In this document: positions 23,481 through 35,253 of the stretch, one piece after another
Layout: the number at the start of each line of letters is the position of its first letter
Position numbering within the stretch: position 1 is the stretch's first letter
Origin: Ilyonectria destructans
Lineage: Eukaryota > Ascomycota > Sordariomycetes > Hypocreales > Nectriaceae
Assembly (NCBI GenBank): GCA_020740775.1
Contig: JAHEWK010000010.1
Span: forward strand, 496,001-560,000
Length of the DNA stretch: 64,000 nt
Reading direction: 5' to 3'
Program-made: the position numbers and the translations under genes
Notes under the pieces: generated by a model
The model's input: only the letters and a program-made list of their open reading frames with translations
Told to the model about the DNA's origin: nothing
The model's database searches: none

Positions 23481-23736
23481 GGCGATTTCGTTTCCGAGTT
23501 GCAAATGGGAGAAATTGCAGAGATATGACGACGTCGACGTGGTTGTCGTGTGCTTTGCAGGTCGCCGAGACGCGCCAGAGGGTGCTGGTCCATGTTAAAT
23601 GCGAGCTCACCGCCCGGCAGAATTTCTCAGTGATCTCACGGCCCCACGATCTTTTGGTATGAAATTCAGCGCCGTCTAAAGCCCCTCCGGCAGCCTTGAA
23701 ACTCTCCAACAAACAAGAAAAATAAGACACATCGCC
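23481..23736. promoter_or_regulatory. Divergent promoter, CWC15 / RRP45
   Basis: 256 bp separates the start codons of two RNA-processing genes transcribed apart, so both promoters must lie here or overlap the leaders. No named element is evident. Confidence 0.5.
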
Positions 23737-24669
23737 ATGCCTCGAGAAGCTGAGCCGTCTCTTTCCGAAAAGACCTTTGTCGCCCAGGCCCTGGAAGAGG
23801 GCTTGCGGGTAGATGGGCGCAAATTCGACCAGTTCCGATCGCTGGAACTCACCTTTGGCGAGGAGTATGGCGTAGCTGAGGTCAAGTTTGGACAGACGAG
23901 GTACGTTCATTGAGTCTTGATTTCGCACACAGTTACTGACTGACGATCTAGGGTATTGGCTAAGGTCTCGGCCGAAGTCACGGTGCCATATACGGACCGA
24001 CCTTTTGACGGAGTCTTCACAATCACTTCAGAACTCAGCCCAATGATCGCCCCTTCTTACGAAGTCAACCGCCCGTCCATGGAGGAAGTGCTTCTATCTA
24101 GACTACTTGAGAAGACAATTCGAAGATCCGGTGCCCTGGACACCGAGTCACTATGTTTAATCGCAGGCCAGAAGTGCTGGTCCATCAGAGTCGACCTCCA
24201 TGTCCTCACCCACGATGGAAACCTCACCGACTGCGCCTGTCTGGCCGTGATCGCTGCCCTTCGACATTTCCGAAAACCTGACTCTAGCATTGAGGGAGAG
24301 ACGCTCACGATTTACACATCCGCTGAACGAGAGCCCGTGCCTCTGAGCTGGCTGCACTCGCCCTTCTGCGTGACCTTCAGCTTCTTTGGCGAGGAGGGCG
24401 AGCAGGTCCTCGTGGACACGACATGGCTGGAGGAGCAGCTGCGAGTGAGCACATGCACGTACAGCATCAACAGGCACGGCGAGATCTGCCAGATCGCCAA
24501 GTTCGGAGGCGCCGCCCTGGATGCGCCGCTGTTTATCCAGTGCGCAACTGGGGCGCTGAACAGGTCCAAGGAGCTCACAGACTTGGTTGAGCGGAAACTG
24601 GCAGAGGATGCGAAGCGAAGAGACAAGGGGGGACTCGTGGCGGAACTGACGGCGGAAAACGACAGGTGA
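23737..24669 (+). CDS. RRP45: Exosome core subunit Rrp45 (RNase PH-like)
   Basis: Structural subunit of the hexameric ring of the RNA exosome, which processes and degrades RNA in nucleus and cytoplasm. Exons 23737-23900 and 23952-24669 around a 51-bp intron (GTACGT donor, CTAG acceptor) give 293 aa; yeast Rrp45 is 305. RNase PH-fold marks include LEEGLRVDGRKFDQFRSLEL at the N terminus, GQTRVLAKVSAEV, RPFDGVFTI, GALDTESLCLIAGQKCW and DLHVLTHDGNLTDCACLAV. As in other eukaryotic ring subunits, phosphorolytic residues are not expected to be active. Its stop faces the ARL3 stop 243 bp away. Confidence 0.94.
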
Positions 24670-24912
24670 CGATGATATCTCAGGCGCAACCAAAAAAAGA
24701 AAACCAGCAAAAAAATAATGACAAAAATATAGAAGCATGATACCCCAGACAAACCTGGCTAGACCGCTCCATATTCCCATGCATGCAAGACCAAGAAGAT
24801 GATCTAGGTGAACCCCATCCATACGCCGCCGAGAGTCTAACGGCTCTCGCCCTCCGAGCCCAGTCGGTGTCGTAGCTCGTAACCCATTACACGCATCTAG
24901 CACAACGCATGG

Positions 24913-25554
24913 CTATCGCATGACAGGCGGTCGTGACTCTTTATTCCACTGTACTCGCGTGCGCACCCAGTCGATAGCTTCCTTGACGCCTTCGCCCGTG
25001 AGGGCACTCATGGACAGGACTCGCGAGTCGCGGATGCTCAAGCCCTTGTCGCCCTCCATCACCTTCTTTACCAGCCCTTCCTTAATCCTAATGGTCTCGA
25101 CGCAGTCTTCCCGGTCCTGTTTGTTTGCGAGGATCAGCAGGGGCACGCCCTCGGTCTCGGAGTGTTGCAGGACATCCTCGAGGACGAGGCGACACTCCTC
25201 GAGGCGGTCGTCGTTGTCGCCGTCTTCGAGGTTTCCGTCGCCAATATCGGTGCTGTCGATGATGAAGACGATGGCGTGGCAGCTGGAGTAGTAGCTCTGC
25301 CACAGATTGCGCAGGGAGTGCTGGCCACCGACGTCCCACAGCTTCAGATACATGTCGGCCAGCGGGATGGTCGAGACGTTCTGGCCGACGGTAGGCACCG
25401 TCTTGAGCTTGGGCTCGGGGGCATTGGGGATGAACATGGATTTGACCTGCTCGTGGAAGGTGGTCTTGCCGGCGTTGTCCAGGCCGAGGAGGATGACCGA
25501 GTATTCCTCCTTGCTGGTCGCATAGCGGTAGATGCCCTTGGCGAGGTGGTACAT
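24913..25554 (-). CDS. ARL3: Arl3/ARFRP1-type small GTPase
   Basis: Golgi/TGN Arf-like GTPase; the yeast protein recruits Arl1 and its golgin effectors. Single exon, 213 aa. GTPase motifs: P-loop GLDNAGKTT, switch I PTVGQNVSTI, switch II WDVGGQHSLR, guanine-binding NKQD and the SALTGEGV loop. The start MYHLAKGIYRY lacks Gly2, so N-myristoylation is not possible; yeast Arl3 (MFHL) is instead N-terminally acetylated by NatC and binds Sys1, and this start fits that. An acidic insert (DIGDGNLEDGDNDDRLEE) between the FIIDSTD strand and the following helix is longer than in yeast. The frame stays open for 94 codons upstream but contains no other ATG, so 25554 is the start. Confidence 0.94.
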   Translation of the reverse strand: MYHLAKGIYRYATSKEEYSVILLGLDNAGKTTFHEQVKSMFIPNAPEPKLKTVPTVGQNVSTIPLADMYLKLWDVGGQHSLRNLWQSYYSSCHAIVFIIDSTDIGDGNLEDGDNDDRLEECRLVLEDVLQHSETEGVPLLILANKQDREDCVETIRIKEGLVKKVMEGDKGLSIRDSRVLSMSALTGEGVKEAIDWVRTRVQWNKESRPPVMR

Positions 25555-26923
25555 GGCGGGTGCGGGAGTGGTCCCGGGGCGAATGCTCTCGGCTAGCTCG
25601 AGGGCAGAGGAGTCGGGATTCGAGCTGGGGCGATAGATGCGGCGACGGGGGCGTTGACTGGTCGTCGGAGGGAAGCGGGCAGCGAGCGTGGTTTGCGACA
25701 AACGTGGAGGCCGACGCTGGGGATGGAAACGAAACAACGAATTGCGAGCGTGAGAATCCCGGCTGGCGTTTGGTTGGAGGTTACCTACGCGAGAGCCAGC
25801 TCTCCCTCCGCCGCAATTTTTAGTGGCCCCATCCACTGAAGAGCCTCACAAGGAATAACCCCCCAGCACAAGCCGCCTGGGATGAGCTCGGGGCCTGTAC
25901 CGGTACCCCCACCTGAAAGCCCAGGGTGCGACAGTGCCCCGCCGGCTTGCAGGTTATAGTGGAGGCTCACCCTCGTTTTAGGCGCGACAGTTGATTGCTG
26001 GAGTGCTGACATAGTTGCAACCTGGAACCATGATAGGGGCATTTGTTGTCGCAATGCGATTACATAGCAGCAAGTGGCAATGCCTTTATAGCCACGAATG
26101 TGGTTGATATGGAATAAAAGGGAGCCCTAATAGAGGTTTAAGTAGATACGAAGTGCCATGCTGGCCTGCGGCCCTGGAGTCGGCACTTGGCAAAGTCCGG
26201 GGAAGTTTTAGTGAGCATCCTGGAGCTGAGAGCCTGAAACTCAATGTCAGTATCAGCACCTAGGTACCTACAGTACCTGCCTATGGCCGCGTAGATTCCT
26301 CCGCGTATAGCTCAACTGGAAAAGAAACCCTGGATCGCGGCTCTTCCTATTCGCTTCCAAAAAAACAAAAGACGTCCCCGGAATAAATAAATTGCCAGCA
26401 TGCCCAGACTCGGGAGACACATACGCAATCGCCGCCGGCTGAATGCAGCTTAGCTGAGCTGTCCGGTACCGCGGTATTGCTCCTCCGGCTCATCTCCAGG
26501 GCGTCCAGCGTGGAACGGCCGCTGTGGCGTGCACTGCGTGGGGCGCCGGCCAATCAACAGGGGCCTTTGTGGAAAGCTGTCGCCTTCCCAGTCTACTATG
26601 TACGCGGCTACGCCCAGCAATCACACGCCCACCCCCCAGACCAGGCAGTCGATTAAATCAACCACACCTCACGGAACCTGCTTCATCTCCATACGTCGCC
26701 ATTCCGCAATCCTCAATTTCAATCCTCCGTCTCCGACCCCAATCCCCACGCCGTCCGCTATCCGCCAGGCATCGCCAGCTTCCGCAGCTTCAACTCCGCC
26801 AATTCATGTGCCCTGCGACGCCGCTGACGAGGCTCGCGTAGGCCATCTCGGCTGTCGTGTTCCGCGACCATCGCATATAGCTTCCCTCGAGGCCGAGACG
26901 ACGCACCGCGCGCTGCAGCAGCC
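25555..26923. other. Divergent intergenic region, ARL3 / NHX1
   Basis: About 1.37 kb between two start codons. It contains both promoters. The stretch 26600-26900 is C-rich with poly-pyrimidine tracts leading into NHX1. No other gene or repeat recognised. Confidence 0.5.
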
Positions 26924-29154
26924 ATGTGGTCCGCCGAACTCGCCTCCATGGGCGTTAAGCTCCTCCGTACGTCGACGCTCCACGCGATGCATACAGTACC
27001 CGCGAGACAGGGCTAACGAATCGAGAACAGAGCGAGATTCTGACGAGTCCGACCCCGAAGGTGCGTTGATGCGACTTCCAGCGACGACTATACATCCATC
27101 CATCGCGACGGTTACTGGGTTTGCGCCATGCTAACCCTGTCTCACAGAGGGCGACTCCGCCAAGAAGGAACTTTTCGCAGCATGGGCGCTCTTCATCTCC
27201 ATCATGCTGCTCATCATCGCCTTTTTCACCAGCTACTTGGTGCAGATGAAGAAGGTCACGGCCATCCACGAAACCGTCATCTCCATCTTCGCTGGTAGGT
27301 CCACGCCCCCGGCCTTTCAGTCCACACGCTCACCTTGCTCCTCACCGCAGGCATGATTGTCGGTCTCGTTCTCCTCATCACCTCGGGCGACTCGATTCGA
27401 AACCTCATCAGCTTCGACTACCAGATCTTCTTCAACCTCCTGCTGCCCCCCATTATCCTGTCCTCGGGCTACGAGCTGCACCAAGCCAACTTCTTCCGGA
27501 ACATAGGCACCATCCTGACATTTGCGTTTGCCGGTACCTTCCTCTCGGCTATTGTCATTGGCTTGATTCTGTGGCTCTTCAGCTGGGTTCCTGGGTCTCT
27601 GGACATTAGCTTCATTGACGCCATTTCCGTTGGCGCAACACTGTCCGCCACCGATCCCGTCACCATCCTAGCCATCTTCAACACCTACAAGGTTGACCCC
27701 AAGTTGTATACCATCATCTTTGGAGAGTCTATCCTGAACGATGCCATTGCCATCGTCATCTTCGAGACGGCGCAGAAGTATAACAAGGGTGAAGCCGGCA
27801 GTCTCGGCTTTATCAGCTTCTTCGAGGGTACCGGCATCTTTTTGCTCGTCTTCTTCGGCAGTATGCTCATTGGTTTCCTGGTGGGCGTGGCTACTGCGTT
27901 GTTGCTGAAGTTTACTTACCTCCGCCGGTTCCCCAAGATTGAGAGCTGTTTGATTATCCTCATTGCCTACGCCACCTACTTTTTCTCCCATGGACTGCAC
28001 ATGTCAGGTATGCCGCTCGTCTTTGGAAACCCCCAATTTCTGCTCTGATTCGTTATACTCATATATACGCAGGTATTGTGTCGCTGCTGTTCTGCGGTAT
28101 CACTCTCAAGCACTACGCCTACTTCAACATGTCCAGACGGACCCAACTTACGACCAAGTTCTTCTTTCAAATATTGGCGCAGTTGTCCGAAAACTTCATC
28201 TTCATCTATCTCGGCCTGGCACTATTCACGGATAATGCCCTTGTTTTCCAACCGCCTCTGATTATCGTAACCATCCTGGCTGTATGTGCGGCTAGATGGG
28301 TCGCTGTCTTCCCCCTATCCAGGGCCATTAACTGGTTCCACCGTTACCGAGCGCGCAGGCGCGGCCTTGAGGTTAGTGACGAGTTGCCGTACAACTACCA
28401 AGCCATGCTCTATTGGGCTGGTCTTCGTGGAGCTGTGGGTGTCGCCCTGGCGGCTCTCCTCACGGGAGAGAACTCGTACGCGCTCAGGGCCACTGTCTTG
28501 GTCGTTGTTGTGCTCACAGTCATCATCTTTGGTGGCACCACGGCCCGAATGCTCGAGATCCTCGGTATCCGTACCGGCGTGGTCGAAGAGATTGATAGTG
28601 ACGATGAGTTTGACATTGAGTCGTTTGGCGGTGGCATCCAGGTCAAGCGATCGGGAACCGGCATCGGATTTAACCCTCGTAGAAACGGCAGCGTGGCATT
28701 GAACAGCCTCGAGGTAGGTGAGGGAGCCAGTTACGTCTCTGGCGCCTCGTCACCACACACAGGGACTCGGCCTAGCAGCAAGAGTCGCAAGAACTCGATG
28801 AAGCATCCCGACGAATTCGAGCGGTCCGATCTGCTCCGTGCCAACACAGACGACTCGGATATTGGTAGCGACATTGATACCTCTGATCTGCCGCCACCAG
28901 CTCGCCGCTCGCCGCTCCCTCGCGCCAGCACCAGCCCTATGCCGCAAACCAACAACAGCACGTTTACGTCCTCAGGAGAGGCATCCGCTCCAACCATTAC
29001 GGCGTCGAGCGCGATTCGACAGCTGTGGGCCGCCGACGACCCCGCCAGTGTCTTCCACCAGCTGGACGAGGACTTCATCAAGCCCAGGCTACTACTCCAT
29101 GGCGATGGAGCGCGAGCCAGCGCAAGCGGAAACGGAAACGGGGGTTCGAGTTGA
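26924..29154 (+). CDS. NHX1: Endosomal/vacuolar Na+(K+)/H+ exchanger, Nhx1 type
   Basis: Cation/proton antiporter (CPA1/NHE family) of late endosome and vacuole, controlling luminal pH and salt tolerance. Five exons: 26924-26966, 27031-27060, 27148-27294, 27351-28007 and 28073-29154, giving 652 aa. Exon 2 is only 30 bp and encodes the acidic QRDSDESDPE. About a dozen hydrophobic segments follow; diagnostic motifs are FNLLLPPIILSSGYEL (the FFxxLLPPI amiloride-region type), GATLSATDPVTILAIF, FGESILNDAIAIVIFE with the acidic ion-site residues, and HMSGIVSLLFCG. The C-terminal ~170 residues are hydrophilic, Ser-rich and probably cytosolic, with regulatory phosphorylation likely but not shown. All splice junctions keep frame and introns have normal donors. 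Confidence 0.94.
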
Positions 29155-29677
29155 GAGAATTGTGTAGATTGTATGGGGGTCTTCCGGGATGGGATTGGAC
29201 TGTATTATTTTGTCGCATGATTGGCGTTGGGTTTCCTGATAGAATCTAAGTTTCTCATGATAGATGGATGATCCAAGGCAGCGAACATGAGAATTTAGAC
29301 CTCTTCGGATCAAGCAACTGCTAGAATGACTTTGAATGAGCCATCAAATGACGAGATAATCACGAGAGATTTGTCTCAGCCATATCAGCATCGTGTCGCC
29401 TTGAAAAGCAGTGGTCGCTGGGGAATAAGGTCTTTTGAGAATTGTAATTGTCGCCACTTTTGGGCAATCTTCAAAGGTCGAGAGTGTATGTACGTAGGTC
29501 TCGACAACGATTAATATGTATGTACAAGGTATGTTCCAAACAGCCAGCCCAATTCATTTCATCCTGCGGGAACCAAACAAGGCCGTCCTTGCCGGCACGC
29601 GCAGAAAGACAATTCCCAAATGCACATCAACTCGTAGACCTGTCTTGGGCGTTGACGCAACCAAAGCAGGTGCTCGT
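29155..29677. other. Convergent intergenic region, NHX1 / EAF1
   Basis: About 520 bp of 3' flanking DNA for both genes. No gene, RNA or repeat seen. Confidence 0.5.
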
Positions 29678-32600
29678 TTACTTGCCCACTGATGGTGTGG
29701 CGCTCCCGCTGGCTTGTCGCTGGTGTTGCGCGGGACTGCCAGCGGCCTGGCTGGCCTGGGCTTGCTGCTGTTGGCGGAGAAGAGCGGCGTACTGGTGAGG
29801 GCTGGTGGTAGCAGCGATACTGCCAGCTAGGCCGGGTTGGCCGTTAGCTCCGGCGGCAGCGTTCATGGCCGACTGGCGCTGGGCCATCATGGCGCGGGTG
29901 AGATGCTCTGTGGCAAGCTGGCGAACTTGCTCGGGAGTGAGATTCGGGTTTTTGGCCCGGAACTGGGCCTCGAGCTGGTTAAGTTGGTTGGCGATACCGG
30001 GCGGGAGCTGCGGTGGCGGGCGAGGTGCTGGAGAGCCGGCCGGACCGGAGGGCATGTGGAGGCCGTTGGCCGGAGGAGTGGAGTGGTTGTTGTTGGTAGC
30101 GTTGAACGACGCCATCATGGCTTGGGCGTTGTTGATGAAGGTCTGCTGGCTGATGCCGTTAACGCCATTGACACCGTTAACGCCGTTTACACCGTTGCGC
30201 ATGTTAGGGGGCGGACTCTGTTGTGTATTCGTTGCCTGGCTGGGTGTTCCGGGGACTTGAGACTGTTGCATCTGGACGGCAGCTCTCTGCTGCTCTGAGA
30301 TGCGCTGGGCACGTATCATCAGGTTGACATCTGGCTGAGGGTTGGGCATAGGCATGCGGTTGTGCTGTCCTTGCATGGCAGCCTGCATCTGGGCCTGTGG
30401 TACACCGTTCATCTGCGTCGGCGGGACGAGGCCACCAGCCATGTGTGACGGCACACCTGCCATGCCGTTAGCAGGAGATTGCATCGGCATCCGAGGCCGA
30501 GCCTGACCGGCGGCTGCGGCTGCAGCTGCGGCAAGCTGGTTGGGAACATTGACTCGACCGACGCCGTTCATGTTGTTACCAGCTACGGCGGCTGCTGCCG
30601 CGGCGGCCGCGGCAGCGTGGACACCGTTCTGACCAGCTTGCGCGGCCCCTGGATTTCCAGCCATTTGCGCGGCTTGACCTTGGGCGGCTCTAGCAACCAT
30701 GGCAGCCTGGGAATTGAGAGTTAGCGTATTGGTCGTCGTGTTAGGTACTGTTGCCTGGCCACTTACTCGTCGTTGAGTCTCCTGCCTCTGCGCATACTGC
30801 GCCATCTTTTCTGCCAGAGCTTGGTCACGTTCCCAGCGCAACAGGCTGTAATCCCGCGGGGTCTTGGTCGGGCGCTGTGAGACAGGGTCGTTCGTCTTCT
30901 TGTTGGCAGCATTCTGGGATGCAGTATGCTGCTGCTTCTGAATCGTCGTCTCTCGCTTCTTAGCCAGCTTCCTCATAGCGTCGATAAGGGTCAGATGCTT
31001 CTGGTTGCGTCGCCTCTCCACTCTCAGTGGCGTCGAATGTCGCCGTCGGACTGGAGTAACGGCACCACCAGCCGAGTTGGCCTGTTGTACAGCCAACTGA
31101 TGCTGTTGCATAATGACGCGCTGCGCTGCTTCAATCCGACTGTTATAGGCCTTGAAGTATTGCGTCTTCTGCATGTCAGCCGGAAGCCCCTCTAGGTTGA
31201 TCCATCTCTCAAAGCACTCCCATGGTGTCCGCCGCTCGGCACCAGAAGTGAAAAGCGACTTGGTAGATAGGAGACTGGAAATCAATGACCAGTTATATGA
31301 GTGCTCTCGGACAAGAGATCGAAGCTCGTCATCCTCCGCCGGTGTCCACTGCGACGAACTTCGGCATTCGTAAAAGCTCTGTGTGGGCATAGGATGCTCC
31401 GAAGGCGGTCTGAATTGATGACCAGCGTACAGACGATCGCGAATATGCCTCATTTCGGGGTCGAACAGAGCAACTTCGTTGGTCCGTGGTGGAACACTGA
31501 TATCCGACGACTTTTGGTTGCCAGCAAAAACGCTCTCATTCTCATCCTCGGAGTCTTCGTTTCGATAATCATAGCGGCTACGCTTTCTAGGAGGACCGTC
31601 TGAAACCAACTTCATCTGCCCCTCGACATACTTGCTGAGCGGGAGAGCGGGTCGTCGCCAATGGGCATCTGGATCGTACTCGGGGCCGGTAAGGTCGAAC
31701 TTGGGCACCTTCAGCGGTGGTCCGTACATTGGCAGCTCCTCCAGCAACTGATCAGCAATAGGCGTTCTCCGTAAGCCAAAGACGACATCTTCGTCCTGGA
31801 GAGCGAAGATGGCGGAAGGCGCAACTGTTTCCATGAAAACATCAGTCAACTCATCCATATTGTCTGGGCTGTCGATGTCGCCTGACGAAACGAGGTCCGG
31901 AGTCGGCTGGTTATCGACACCGTCTTCGTCGACATCAGCCATCGACATATCTCCTGCCGCCCGTGGCTTAGGGGGGATCACGGTGGAGACTTGGAGAGTC
32001 TTGCGTTCCTCGGGCGTAGATTCGTGCCATTCTGCGCAAGCGTATGCAAGGTTTTTGGCAACAGCCCTCTTCCACTTGCGCTCTTCTCGAAAGTCGGTCC
32101 GCATCCACTTCATCTCTTGGAGCATTACATCCCATTGAGATGGAGGACGAGTCGGCTCTGGACAGCGCTTCGGTTGACGTAAAGACCATTTGTCGTGCTG
32201 CTGCAAATGGTATACTCTTCGAAGCACTTTGCAGGCTTGATGATCTTGAATTGCGAGATTGGCGTCAGGAGTTGCAACGGTTTTGTTAGCAGTAAAGAGT
32301 ATTTTCTCGATAGGCTGCATCCAGGAAGAACTTCCTGCAAAGCCCTGAACGAATAGGGGGGTGTAGTAGTCATCGGTGGGTTGGATCGTGTCTCGCTGAT
32401 TCGCGACCATCGTCTTCTCGTCAGCCCGCTTGGGCTGTTTTCCAAACAGGACGGTGGAAGGCTGGCTTCTGGATCTTTCTCGACGGTGGGTGGGGATGTT
32501 TCGATGTCTGATGCTCGGGGATTGGGGGGTAGAAGTAAGGGGTGTGAGCTGGTTGTCGAAGCTCTTGCTCGTCACAGTTCGCTCGAGAGTTGGAGTAGGA

Positions 32601-34299
32601 CGTGGGGTAACTCCCACGATTTCGTTGACAGATTTGAGTCGCAATGCTCCAGAAGAGACTCTAGTAACGGCTCGTTCAGATACTTGGGAAACTTCTCTCT
32701 GTGCTGCTTCTGTCGGCACGGGAGTGGATGGGGCCTCGGTGACAAGGTTTTCTTTCTTAACGGGGGACTCGGTTTGAGTTTGTTGGTTGCCGCTTGGCTC
32801 GGGGCCATCAATGTCCATTTGATCCGGAATTTCCTCCTGACTATCGGGAATTTCTTTCGCTGTAACATCCATGGCCTCGGCATCCAACTTTGGCTTGGTC
32901 TCGTCACTTGGAGTTGGTTGCTCAAGCTTGGTCTCGACCACAAGGGTGGGCTTGACTGGCCTTGCAGGTGCGCTGGTATCCTCCTTTACCACAGCTGGCG
33001 CAGTCTGTTTTGGCTCAGGCGCAGGGCTTGCCACAGCGGCGTTCGATCGAATCGACTCCTGGAGAAGCTGGGCCTCGGCAGAATCCGGAGGTGCGTTCAG
33101 GGCCCGAGTCTGAAGATCCTCTTGCGCAGGTTCTTCCACAGCACGAGGCGCCTCAATCTCCTTAGCATCCACATCTTGTTCAAGCTTCTGCTCCACAGGT
33201 TCGGTGTACTGGGGTCCCTCATTCTCCGGGCTCGTGTTTGCTGATACATCGTGAACCGCAGGCGTGGTGGCACTCTGTGCAGTCGATCCCGGGGACGACA
33301 TGGCATCTGGCGCTCGAGAACTATCCGCGGTGGGCTTAGTCAACAAGGAACCAGGCTTTGTCGTGGCAGGGGCCTTCGCTTCGGGAGCAACCTTGGTCTC
33401 AACTGGTGTCTCTGCTTCCGTTTCCGTTGCTGGCGGCACTTTCATCCCGACGGGGAGAGTAACGGGTGTCTGCCGCGGGGGGGCAACGTGCCCAACTCCC
33501 GCGACGACACCCGTACGATTCTGGGGCTGATTCTTGCTGGCATCGAGCGGGATTGGCGTCGCAGAATTGGGAGTTGCAACGGGCTTCACGAGCCCATTCG
33601 TCGGCGGCGGCACAGGTCTAGCGGGTTGTAATGGCGCATGAGGGCCACAGGCAGCGGGAGTTGGTTTCGAAGCAATCTTTGGTGTCGGAACTATGGGAGG
33701 AACATTGCTTGGATCGGGCTTGATAGTTGAAGGGGTTCGGTTCGATGATGCATTATCCTGGGCTCTTGGTACCACATCCTTCCTCCCCTCGTCCAACGCC
33801 GGCGGTGGTAAAGCCTCGGTCGCATCGAAAGCTGATTTAGCCAGGGACTTCTTCAGGGCTTCAAGGGAGAAAGCCGGCCTGGCGGGGATGTTGGACTCGT
33901 TGAATGTCTTGCCTCTGTAATTGTGTTAGTGAGCGTCGCACGCAACCACAACGGCAAACGCGAAGGGGGCAACGCAGAAAAACGCCAGTCCAATTGGGCA
34001 GACGTACTGGAGGATATCGTTGGCTTGCAGGAACTGCCATTCTGCAGGTGTTGTGGTGGGCGCGTCGGGGTTCGCTAGGACCGTGTGTGGAAGGTTCTCT
34101 ACCTGTGTCGCGACAGCGAAGAGCTCACGCAGCTTGCGCTTCCGCGACGTCACAATTGAACTGAGCGACATCAGCATGCCGAAAATTATATCGTTGGAAT
34201 CGGGAAAATCCGCTCCTTCGTTTGGGCCGCGACTTACCTGCACTCATGACGCTTTGATTGAAGCAGTCTCGAAAGGTCGGCAGACCCGACCTCAGTCAT
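29678..34299 (-). CDS. EAF1: NuA4 histone acetyltransferase scaffold Eaf1 (Vid21)
   Basis: Platform subunit of NuA4, which acetylates H4 and H2A.Z in transcription and repair. Exons 34299-34238, 34160-34008 and from 33914, with an internal 60-nt intron likely at 30766-30707; about 1463 aa if spliced, 1483 if retained. The N terminus (DLSRLLQSKRHEC, then RKRKLRELFAVAT) is the conserved Eaf1 start. After a long Pro/Thr/Glu-rich disordered stretch comes an HSA domain near residues 660-730 (WDVMLQEMKWMRTDFREERK), which binds actin/Arp4, and a SANT/Myb domain near 920-980 (SSQWTPAEDDELRSLVREHS). The C-terminal third is Gln/Ala/Asn-rich with poly-Ala runs and an Asn-Gly-Val repeat. 34299 is the first ATG in frame. 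Large open frames on the opposite strand are shadows. Confidence 0.93.
30155..30196. repeat. 9-bp tandem repeat coding Val-Asn-Gly units in EAF1
   Basis: On the minus strand the unit GGCGTTAAC and variants repeats about four to five times and encodes alternating Asn-Gly-Val in the low-complexity tail of EAF1. Codons vary between copies, so the peptide repeat seems older than a recent slippage event. Confidence 0.7.
30707..30766 (-). other. Stop-free 60-nt intron candidate in EAF1
   Basis: Within an open frame on the minus strand: donor GTAAGT at 30766, GCTAAC branch site, acceptor TCCCAG ending at 30707. Length is divisible by three and has no stop, so both spliced and retained forms read through. 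Retention would add 20 residues rich in Thr, Asn and Gln. Confidence 0.7.
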
Positions 34300-35253
34300 A
34301 GCATCGGCAGCCGCGACATCCGTTTTCGGGCGAAACGGACGTAGCAGCGGATGAAGCGAGACGATGCGAGATGGATCCGCGCGTTCAAAGCGATGGAAGA
34401 CGTTGGCGTTGATTGATTTCGGGCGTTTGTCGTCGATGGCAGCAGTCGTGGAGGGCGTCAAAATTTTGATCTCGGGGGGTGGTGCGGTGGTGGATGGTGG
34501 TTTGGGGGGATTTACAGGCGCTGGCAGCAGTGGAGTTTAGTTGGGGCGCCCGGGCGGAGGGCGGAAGGCGGAAGGCAGAGGGCCTGGGGGGCAATACTTG
34601 GCGTTTGTCCCAGTGCGTTTAGGACTCAAAGTGCAGGGATGGAAAGAACGGCGAGCAGAGAGGGAAATTTGTTATCAGCACGGAGGGAAGGGGGGAGACC
34701 AGCACCAGGGGGGGCAGGTGGCTTCCGGCCTTGATTCGTCGTCTGCTAGACGCGCTTGCTAACAGCACCCTGCCCGAGCATACCGCTACTTGCGCTAGGT
34801 GCAAAGTACCGAAGCACACACTGGGCCTGAACTCTCTGGGGACGCTTAATCTTAGGTAGCAGCCGCATTCGGCGTTCAGCGTCTTAGTCCTCTGGCACCT
34901 CTACATGCGAATACTCACTGCGACGACGACGCCAGAGTGTGTCAACATGTCTATATTTTCACACATGTTTCTTTCGTCTTCGAATTGTATTAATAGCGTT
35001 TTATCCTGCATATGCAAAATTCCCCTCCCTCTTGAAGTAGCCACTCATCCCGTTAAGATTTGTGGGGGGGCGGGGATGCCTGGATGCCTGAACGACTTGT
35101 TGTAGCCACCAGTGCACCTAAAAATTGTACCAGCCACATCCAAGCCACATTTGCCTCGCTGCCTGCCCGTTCAACTGACGTATCTGCATTCCCAGAAATA
35201 ATTATCCCCATCGCGACTGAATCTAAATACAACCACAACACAACCGCCGGATC
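34300..35253. other. Divergent intergenic region, EAF1 / SPP2
   Basis: About 950 bp with both promoters. G-rich tracts occur near 34480-34560 and 34690-34720 (GGGGGGA, GGGGGGG-type runs). No gene recognised. Confidence 0.5.

Noticed and set aside
25555..25836. 94-codon N-terminal extension of the ARL3 frame
   Set aside because: Contains no ATG other than the canonical MYHLAKG start; the apparent first codon is GTG.
32381..33244. 287-codon plus-strand open frame opposite EAF1
   Set aside because: Exact antisense shadow of the Pro/Thr/Glu-rich coding region of EAF1; composition (Ser/Leu/Arg-rich) follows from the complement.
34300..34461. 54-codon N-terminal extension of EAF1
   Set aside because: Begins with TTG; the first ATG is 34299, directly before the conserved LLQSKRHEC motif.
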